Source: Acidimicrobiia bacterium (GTDB lineage Bacteria > Actinomycetota > Acidimicrobiia > IMCC26256 > BP-133). Taken from it: a stretch of 10,184 bases of DNA. Each line of letters begins with the position of its first letter. Position 1 is the first letter of the stretch. Of the stretch, positions 6,428-10,184 are shown in pieces. The stretch covers positions 1 through 10,184 of the forward strand of contig JAICYE010000048.1 of the NCBI GenBank assembly GCA_025934385.1. Reading direction: 5' to 3'. The translations under genes were made by a program, and so were the position numbers. The notes below the pieces were generated by a model that had not been told where the DNA came from, ran no database searches, and saw nothing but the letters and a program-made list of their open reading frames with translations.

Positions 6428-6616
6428 ATGGTCGATCGTGTCGATCTACTGATCGCAGTCGCTGGCATTGTCGTGAGCGTCCTCGGGTCGTCGACCGCCC
6501 TCTCGATGGCCGTGTCGAAAAAGCCGGACAGGGAGGACCTCGCCCGCGTCGAAGGCAAACTTGATGCCCTCATCATGCGGTTCGTTCCGAGCCACATAAC
6601 GAACACCGATCAGTAG
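6428..6616 (+). CDS. Small single-span membrane protein, unknown function
   Basis: Unrecognised protein of 62 residues. One predicted transmembrane helix covers about 6-28 (DLLIAVAGIVVSVLGSSTAL onward), followed by a basic/acidic cytoplasmic segment (SKKPDREDLARVEGKLDAL, about 30-48) that could form a short amphipathic coiled coil. The ATG at 6428 is favoured because GGAGG (6415-6419) lies 8 nt upstream. An in-frame ATG at 6383 overlaps the dprA stop in ATGA and would give 77 residues. Either way it follows dprA directly and is probably in the same transcript. Its base composition is less GC-rich than its neighbours. The architecture of one N-terminal helix plus a short charged tail recalls small hypothetical membrane proteins seen widely; no function can be assigned. 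That it is translated is supported by the ribosome site and coherent protein character, but it is short. Confidence 0.6.
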   Translation: MVDRVDLLIAVAGIVVSVLGSSTALSMAVSKKPDREDLARVEGKLDALIMRFVPSHITNTDQ

Positions 6617-6627
6617 CGCGACCCCAG

Positions 6628-6645
6628 GGCGGAGCGACGACCGCC
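6628..6645. terminator. Possible short hairpin between convergent genes
   Basis: GGCGG (6628-6632) and CCGCC (6641-6645) form a 5-bp stem with an 8-nt loop in the 36-bp gap between the convergent stops at 6616 and 6653. No T-tract follows on either strand. It is a weak candidate for a bidirectional terminator. Confidence 0.2.
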
Positions 6646-6652
6646 GGACGGG

Positions 6653-7030
6653 CTAGAAGGCCGCTTCGATCACCTCGACGTCAGGGGCGGCTCCTGCCCG
6701 CAGCCTGACGCAGGCGACGTCGAAGCGGAGGTCGGCGAAGCCCCGCCCGCCGGAGGGCTGCTCGGCCAGCCACCGCGTGGCCAGCCGCCGGAGCCGGCGC
6801 TGCTTGTCGGCCGTGACAGCCTCGACCGGCATGCCGAAGGCCGAACCCCTCCGGGTCTTGACCTCACAGAAGACGACGCCGCGGCCCCGGGCCACGACGA
6901 GGTCGATCTCGCCTTCCCGGCAGCGCCAGTTGCGACCCAGCACGGTGTAGCCCCGGCCCGTGTACCAGGCGACGGCGAGCTCCTCGCCCCGGGCGCCGAG
7001 GTCGATCCGCCGCCGGTCGACCGGCGGCAT
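6653..7030 (-). CDS. yraN: YraN/UPF0102 family endonuclease-fold protein
   Basis: Protein of 125 residues in the YraN (UPF0102) family, predicted nucleases of the Holliday-junction-resolvase-like PD-(D/E)XK fold, cellular role poorly known. Visible family features are the N-terminal helix LGARGEELAVAWYTGRGY (11-28) with E18, the segment NWRCREGEIDLV (34-45) giving E41 and D43, and the catalytic strand FCEVKTRR (54-61) with E56-x-K58. The helix KQRRLRRLATRWL (76-88) follows, and FDVACVRL closes the fold. The frame is open further upstream, to an ATG at 7126. The ATG at 7030 is chosen because it abuts the DUF2469 stop in TGATG and gives the normal family length. It is the last gene of this minus-strand cluster and converges on the comM-dprA block, though in many genomes it lies directly upstream of comM. 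Confidence 0.9.
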   Translation of the reverse strand: MPPVDRRRIDLGARGEELAVAWYTGRGYTVLGRNWRCREGEIDLVVARGRGVVFCEVKTRRGSAFGMPVEAVTADKQRRLRRLATRWLAEQPSGGRGFADLRFDVACVRLRAGAAPDVEVIEAAF

Positions 7031-7323
7031 CAGATCTCCTTGCCGGCCAGCTCCTCGACGTTGACGTCCTTGAAGGTCACCACGTGGACGTCGGAGACGA
7101 AGCGGGCGGGGCGGTACATGTCCCACACCCAGGCGTCGTGGAGGTGGACGTCGAAATAGACCCGCCCCCCTTCGTTCCTGACCTCCATCTTCACGTCGTT
7201 GGCCAGGTAGAAGCGGCGTTCCGTCTCGACGACGTACGAGAACATCGGCAGGACGTCCCGATACTCCTTGTAGAGCTGGAGTTCGATCTCGGTCTCGTAC
7301 CGCTCGAGGTCTTCCGCGCTCAC
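7030..7323 (-). CDS. DUF2469 family protein (actinobacterial, Rv2901c-like)
   Basis: Conserved actinobacterial protein of 97 residues and unknown function, the family of M. tuberculosis Rv2901c. It opens with the acidic helix MSAEDLERYETEIELQLYKE, then YRDVLPMFSYVVETERRFYL (22-41), and a beta-rich part with YFDVHLHDAWVWDMYRP (56-72) and VHVVTFKDVNVEEL. There is no signal peptide or membrane segment. The GTG start at 7323 has GGGAGG on the minus strand a few bases upstream. In mycobacteria this gene sits between rnhB and yraN. Here yraN follows by a one-base overlap, but the gene upstream is lepB, across a 102-bp gap, and rnhB is absent. Finding this family is one of the better taxonomic clues in the window. 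Confidence 0.93.
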   Translation of the reverse strand: MSAEDLERYETEIELQLYKEYRDVLPMFSYVVETERRFYLANDVKMEVRNEGGRVYFDVHLHDAWVWDMYRPARFVSDVHVVTFKDVNVEELAGKEI

Positions 7324-7346
7324 CGACGCCTCCCGTTCCTGGTCAG

Positions 7347-7352
7347 AGTGTA
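7347..7352 (-). promoter_or_regulatory. Possible -10 element for the DUF2469-yraN pair
   Basis: TACACT on the minus strand lies 23 nt before the GTG start of DUF2469, in the only long gap in the minus-strand cluster. It fits TAnnnT, but no convincing -35 lies 16-18 nt upstream (TGCCGC at best). It is a weak promoter candidate, supported mainly by position. Confidence 0.25.
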
Positions 7353-7381
7353 GAAGAACCGACCCGTTGCGGCACCGGAGC

Positions 7382-7400
7382 CGGGGAGCAAACGGCCCCG
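7382..7400 (-). terminator. Possible hairpin after lepB
   Basis: CGGGG and CCCCG (7396-7400 and 7382-7386 on the minus strand) form a 5-bp stem with a 9-nt loop 25 nt beyond the lepB stop. No T-tract follows. It could partly terminate the rplS-lepB transcript before DUF2469. The remainder of the gap 7324-7425 shows nothing else recognisable. Confidence 0.2.
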
Positions 7401-7425
7401 AACCTCCCCGCCGCCGGACATGACG

Positions 7426-8160
7426 TCACAGGAACCCCAGCCGGGTGACCGGCCAGATCCGCAGGATCGCCCGGCCGACGATCTTCGACTCCTTGATCGG
7501 CCCGAAGACGCGCGAGTCCGACGACCGGTTGCGGTTGTCGCCCATGACCCACAGCTGGCCCTTCGGGATCGTCTTCGGCGGGAAGTCGCCCACCGGTGGC
7601 TCGGCCAGATAGGGCTCGACGAGTTGCCGGCCGTTGATGAAGATCTTCCCGTCCTTTCCCTCGACCGTTTCCCCCGGCAACCCGATCACCCGCTTGATGA
7701 AGTCCTCGGTCGAGGGCTGGCGCAGCCCGACGCTCTCCAGGACGGTGTGGATCACACGCTCGGGGAGCGGATCACTCTTGGCCTGCGTCTCGAACGGGGA
7801 CGTGAACACGACGACGTCGCCCCGGTGCGGCTCGTGGAGGTGGTAGGCGATCCGGGAGACGAGCACCCGGTCGCCGACCTCGAGCGTGTGGACCATCGAT
7901 TCCGACGGGATGAAGAAGGCCTGGGCGACGAACGTCTTCACCAGGAAGGCGATGACGAAGGCCACCGCCAGCAGGAGCGGCAGCTCCCCGAGCAGCGAAC
8001 GGGGCTTCGGCGGCGGTTCCTCCACCGGCGCGGGCCCGCCCTCCCCGGGGATGACGGCCGGCCAGCGGGACCACGGACGGCGCGGATGAGCGGCCGGCGT
8101 GCTGGCCGGGCCCTCCCCCGGGTCGGATCCGTCCTGAGCCACCGACCCGTCGGCCTCCAC
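7426..8160 (-). CDS. lepB: Signal peptidase I
   Basis: Type I signal peptidase of 244 residues, which removes signal peptides from exported preproteins at the outer face of the cytoplasmic membrane. An N-terminal Pro/Gly-rich cytoplasmic tail (1-54) leads to one transmembrane helix (about 56-78, LLGELPLLLAVAFVIAFLVK). The catalytic Ser88 lies in IPSESM (84-89), followed by GDRVLVSRIAYHLHEPHRGDVVVF (96-119). The general-base Lys156 is in KRVIGLPGE (156-164). The box GDNRNRSSDSRVFGPI follows near the C-terminus. It therefore has the complete Ser-Lys dyad. The gene starts 17 nt after rplS. The GTG at 8160 has only a weak ribosome site. A second in-frame GTG at codon 7 has GGAGG 11 nt upstream, so the true start may lie there; the domain is unaffected. 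Linkage rplS-lepB is common in actinobacteria. Confidence 0.94.
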   Translation of the reverse strand: MEADGSVAQDGSDPGEGPASTPAAHPRRPWSRWPAVIPGEGGPAPVEEPPPKPRSLLGELPLLLAVAFVIAFLVKTFVAQAFFIPSESMVHTLEVGDRVLVSRIAYHLHEPHRGDVVVFTSPFETQAKSDPLPERVIHTVLESVGLRQPSTEDFIKRVIGLPGETVEGKDGKIFINGRQLVEPYLAEPPVGDFPPKTIPKGQLWVMGDNRNRSSDSRVFGPIKESKIVGRAILRIWPVTRLGFL

Positions 8161-8177
8161 TTCGAGACCCCGGTCGG

Positions 8178-8522
8178 TCAGAACCGCTTCTCCTTGACCT
8201 TGGCCGCCTTCCCCACCCGGCCCCGGAGGTAGTAGAGCTTCGCTCGCCGGACGTCGCCCCGGGTGAGGACTTCGACCCGGGCGAGGATCGGCGAGTGAAC
8301 CGGGAAGGTCCGCTCGACGCCCACCCCGAAGCTCACCTTCCGCACGGTGAAGGTCTCCCGCAGCCCGCTGCCCTGGCGTCGGATCACCACGCCCTGGAAG
8401 ATCTGCACCCGTTCCCGGTTGCCCTCGACGACCCGGACATGGACCTTCAGCGTGTCGCCAGGACCGAAGTCGGGGATGTCGTCACGGAGGGAGGCGCGGT
8501 CGACGAGGTCGGTGCGTTGCAT
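8178..8522 (-). CDS. rplS: 50S ribosomal protein L19
   Basis: Ribosomal protein L19 of 114 residues, the usual length. It lies at the interface of the two ribosomal subunits. Family segments are clear: [20 protein letters not shown] (15-34), [11 protein letters not shown] (37-47), [19 protein letters not shown] (56-74), and the basic end [20 protein letters not shown] (92-111). The ATG at 8522 has AGGAG 7-8 nt upstream on the minus strand. The open frame continues upstream through trmD in another phase, but only this start fits the family. A 61-bp gap separates it from trmD, the widest in the first half of this cluster, and holds a small hairpin and TACACT-like sequence. It precedes lepB by 17 nt. 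Confidence 0.97.
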   Translation of the reverse strand: MQRTDLVDRASLRDDIPDFGPGDTLKVHVRVVEGNRERVQIFQGVVIRRQGSGLRETFTVRKVSFGVGVERTFPVHSPILARVEVLTRGDVRRAKLYYLRGRVGKAAKVKEKRF

Positions 8523-8562
8523 GGTGAGGCTCCTGCCCGGGAACTGAGGGACGGCGTACGGA

Positions 8563-8574
8563 GGGGAACACCCC
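8563..8574 (-). promoter_or_regulatory. Small GGGG-TGTT-CCCC hairpin in the rplS leader
   Basis: On the minus strand, GGGG and CCCC enclose a TGTT loop 40 nt before the rplS start. It lies just after TATACACT (8582-8575), a possible -10 without a visible -35. Ribosomal-protein leaders often fold for feedback control, and L19 leaders are known in Firmicutes. The match here is to the general idea only. Confidence 0.25.
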
Positions 8575-8583
8575 AGTGTATAG

Positions 8584-9303
8584 CTACTGCGAGGCGTCTT
8601 CCTCCAGCAGGGCCCGCTCGGCGTCCGAGAGGCTCCGCCGCTCCAGAAGGTCGGGCCGGCGATCCCGGGTCCGCCGGAGGGCCTCGGCGTGGCGCCATCG
8701 GGCGACCCGGGCGTGGTCGCCGGAGCGCAGCACGGCCGGCACCTCCCAGCCCCGGAACTCGGCCGGACGGGTGTACTGCGGGTACTCCACCAGCCCGTCG
8801 GCGAACGACTCCTCCCCGGCCGACGCCTCGTTGCCCATGACCTCCGGCAACAGGCGGGCCACGGCCTCGACCACCACGAGGGCGCCCGCCTCCCCGCCGG
8901 CGAGGACGTAGTCGCCGACCGACAGCTCGCCGTCACAGAGGTGGTCGGCCACCCGCTGGTCGACGCCCTCGTAGCGACCGCAGAGGAGGGAGAAGCCGGA
9001 GGTTCCGGCCAGTTCGCCGGCCATCGCCTGGTCGAACGGCCGCCCGGCGGCCGAGAGCAGGAACAGCGGCCGGGGCGGCCCGACCGCCTCGACGGCGGCG
9101 AAGAGCGGCTCGGGCATCATCACCATGCCCGCCCCGCCGCCGAAGGGGGTGTCGTCGACCGTGCGATGGCGGTCGGTCGTCCACTCCCGGGGATCGTGGA
9201 GGCGCACTTCGAGCAGGCCCCGCTCCCGGGCCCGTCCGAGCAGCGAGGCCGACAGCGGCCCGTCGAAGAAGCCGGGGAACAGCGTGAAGACGTCGACCCG
9301 CAC
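8584..9303 (-). CDS. trmD: tRNA (guanine-N1)-methyltransferase TrmD
   Basis: SPOUT-class enzyme that methylates G37 of tRNAs at N1 using S-adenosylmethionine, preventing +1 frameshifting; essential in most bacteria. The 239-residue length is usual. It opens with [20 protein letters not shown] (2-21), then has [13 protein letters not shown] (50-62), [12 protein letters not shown] (84-95), the AdoMet-binding knot [15 protein letters not shown] (104-118) and [32 protein letters not shown] (127-158). The catalytic Asp169 is in [14 protein letters not shown]. The C-terminal helical domain (about 180-239) completes it. The GTG at 9303 is chosen because homology begins at residue 2; the open frame extends upstream to an ATG at 9636, but that part is antisense-free overlap with rimM in another frame. 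It follows rimM by 23 nt and precedes rplS by 61 nt. Confidence 0.96.
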   Translation of the reverse strand: MRVDVFTLFPGFFDGPLSASLLGRARERGLLEVRLHDPREWTTDRHRTVDDTPFGGGAGMVMMPEPLFAAVEAVGPPRPLFLLSAAGRPFDQAMAGELAGTSGFSLLCGRYEGVDQRVADHLCDGELSVGDYVLAGGEAGALVVVEAVARLLPEVMGNEASAGEESFADGLVEYPQYTRPAEFRGWEVPAVLRSGDHARVARWRHAEALRRTRDRRPDLLERRSLSDAERALLEEDASQ

Positions 9304-9326
9304 GGCGCCCGTCCGACCCCGATCGC

Positions 9327-9845
9327 TCAGTCGAGCAGCCCGGCCGGCGGGTCGATCACGACCCGCCCGGCGGCCGCCTCGACCACGAAGACCATCGGCA
9401 CCAGCCCCCCGTCTTCCAGCACCAGCAGGTCGGAGGCCGGGTTGGCCTCGACCGCCGCCACCCGGCCGAGCACCCGGCCGGTGGGGTCGAGGAGCTCCGA
9501 GCCGACGAGCTCGTGGACCCACAGCTCCCCGCCGTCGCCGGCGTCGTCGAAGGCCAGGGGATCGCCGGTCAACACCGTCCCCCGCAGGCGCTCGGCTTCG
9601 TTGCGGTCGTCGACGCCCTCGAAGGTGACGATCCACCGGGGCCGGGCCACGCGACCGGCGGCGTCGGGGCCGCCCTGAGGCGTCGCCCGTCGGACGGGCA
9701 GCGCCCTCTCACCCGGGCCGGCGTAGAGGACGGACCCGGGACTGAACCGCTCGGGCCGGTTGCTCACCGCCTCGACGACCACCTCGCCCCGGATCCCGTG
9801 GGCCTTGACGATGCGGCCGACCTCGAGCCGATCCCCGGCGGCCAC
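9327..9845 (-). CDS. rimM: Ribosome maturation factor RimM
   Basis: RimM of 172 residues, which helps assemble the head of the 30S subunit and binds S19. The N-terminal beta-barrel domain opens with LEVGRIVKAHGIRGEVVVEA (7-26) and continues through FSPGSVLYAG and the segment WIVTFEGVDDRNEAERLRG (about 91-109). The C-terminal PRC-barrel begins near ELWVHELVGSELLDPTGRVL and includes LVLEDGGLVPMVFV, ending in VVIDPPAGLLD. Length and both domains are complete. The GTG at 9845 is the family-consistent start, with a weak GGAG just upstream. It lies 12 nt after the KH-domain gene and 23 nt before trmD in the standard order khpA-rimM-trmD-rplS. Confidence 0.95.
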   Translation of the reverse strand: MAAGDRLEVGRIVKAHGIRGEVVVEAVSNRPERFSPGSVLYAGPGERALPVRRATPQGGPDAAGRVARPRWIVTFEGVDDRNEAERLRGTVLTGDPLAFDDAGDGGELWVHELVGSELLDPTGRVLGRVAAVEANPASDLLVLEDGGLVPMVFVVEAAAGRVVIDPPAGLLD

Positions 9846-9857
9846 GCTCCGGGCCGG

Positions 9858-10184
9858 TCAGTCGACGATGTCGAGGCTCGCCCGCACGCCTTCCCGGGTG
9901 CCGGCGGCGGCCACGACCTGGCGGAGGGCCTGGGCGACGCGGCCCCGGCGGCCGATCACCTTGCCCATGTCGGACGGCGACACGTGGAGGCGGAGCTCCA
10001 CCTCGCCGCCGCGCCGCTCCGACATCTCGACGAACACCCCGTCGGGGTCGTCGACGATGTTGCGGGCGACGTACTCCAGCACGCCCTTGGGGACGCCGCC
10101 GACGATGCGGTTGCCCTCGGCTCCGACCTCGTCGTCGTCCTCCTCCTCCATCGAGAGGTCGAGGTCGTCCTCGTCGTCGAACTC
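9858..10184 (-). CDS. khpA: KH-domain RNA-binding protein KhpA, partial, with acidic N-terminal extension
   Basis: The C-terminal 108 residues of a KH-domain protein are visible; the frame stays open to the right edge, so the start is missing. The KH part matches KhpA (YlqC), a small RNA chaperone that pairs with KhpB and sits between rpsP and rimM in many bacteria. Visible motifs are GVLEYVARNIVDDPDGV, then LRLHVSPSDMGKVIGRRGR with the GxxG loop GRRG, and a C-terminal ASLDIVD. KhpA is normally about 75-80 residues beginning close to the LEYV helix. Here a strongly acidic segment precedes it: 15 of the first 23 visible residues are Asp or Glu. An ATG at 10151 inside this segment has no ribosome site, so translation probably starts further upstream. 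It lies 12 nt before rimM. Confidence 0.88.
   Translation of the reverse strand, partial: EFDDEDDLDLSMEEEDDDEVGAEGNRIVGGVPKGVLEYVARNIVDDPDGVFVEMSERRGGEVELRLHVSPSDMGKVIGRRGRVAQALRQVVAAAGTREGVRASLDIVD

Noticed and set aside
7421..7428. Palindrome TGACGTCA at the lepB stop
   Set aside because: A single 8-bp palindrome overlapping a stop codon is expected by chance in sequence of this length and composition; no second copy was seen.
8689..9678. Plus-strand open frame opposite trmD and rimM
   Set aside because: It is a shadow of two certain genes. Its composition is Arg/Pro/Ser-rich with no family resemblance.
1..10184. CRISPR array, insertion sequence, tRNA, attachment site or defence system
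   Set aside because: Reading both strands gave no direct-repeat series, transposase motifs, cloverleaf or CCA-ended tRNA, and no terminal inverted repeats. Nearly all of the sequence is filled by recognised genes.

Overview
The window is about 70% GC and reads as chromosomal DNA of an actinomycete-type bacterium, most likely an uncultured or deep-branching Actinomycetota such as the class Acidimicrobiia. The evidence is a Pup protein ending in Gly-Gly-Gln, a DUF2469 gene (an actinobacterial family) beside yraN, and the rimM-trmD-rplS-lepB / comM-dprA neighbourhood. The class-level assignment is inference; no rRNA or marker tree is available here.

Layout. Positions 17-3211 (+) hold three overlapping genes: an AI-2E family membrane permease, an archaeal-type ornithine cyclodeaminase (LOR/SDH family), and a guanidino-group-modifying enzyme of the arginine dihydrolase (ArgZ) type. 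The last two correspond to the C- and N-terminal halves of the cyanobacterial fusion protein ArgZ/AgrE, here split and in reverse order. Together they predict arginine -> ornithine -> proline with release of ammonia. Positions 3212-3334 are a non-coding leader with a close match to a sigma-28 (FliA/WhiG/SigD) promoter. It precedes pup (3335-3547), which overlaps by 4 nt an unrecognised 84-residue Cys/His-containing small protein (3544-3798). No proteasome subunit, dop or pafA is present here. Positions 3799-3891 form a leader with a nested hairpin that pairs the whole Shine-Dalgarno sequence of comM. Then come comM (3892-5400), dprA (5397-6386) and a small membrane-protein ORF (6428-6616), closely packed.

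Positions 6653-10184 (-) read right to left as a conserved translation/secretion cluster: KH-domain RNA-binding protein khpA (running off the right edge), rimM, trmD, rplS, lepB, DUF2469, yraN. The comM-dprA block converges on yraN with only 36 bp between the stops. The usual rnhB between lepB and DUF2469 is missing.

Most of the window is core housekeeping. The parts worth attention are the split arginine-dihydrolase/ornithine-cyclodeaminase pair, the detached pup with its coupled unknown small protein and sigma-28-like promoter, and the structured comM leader. No tRNA, rRNA, CRISPR array, insertion sequence or long repeat was seen.
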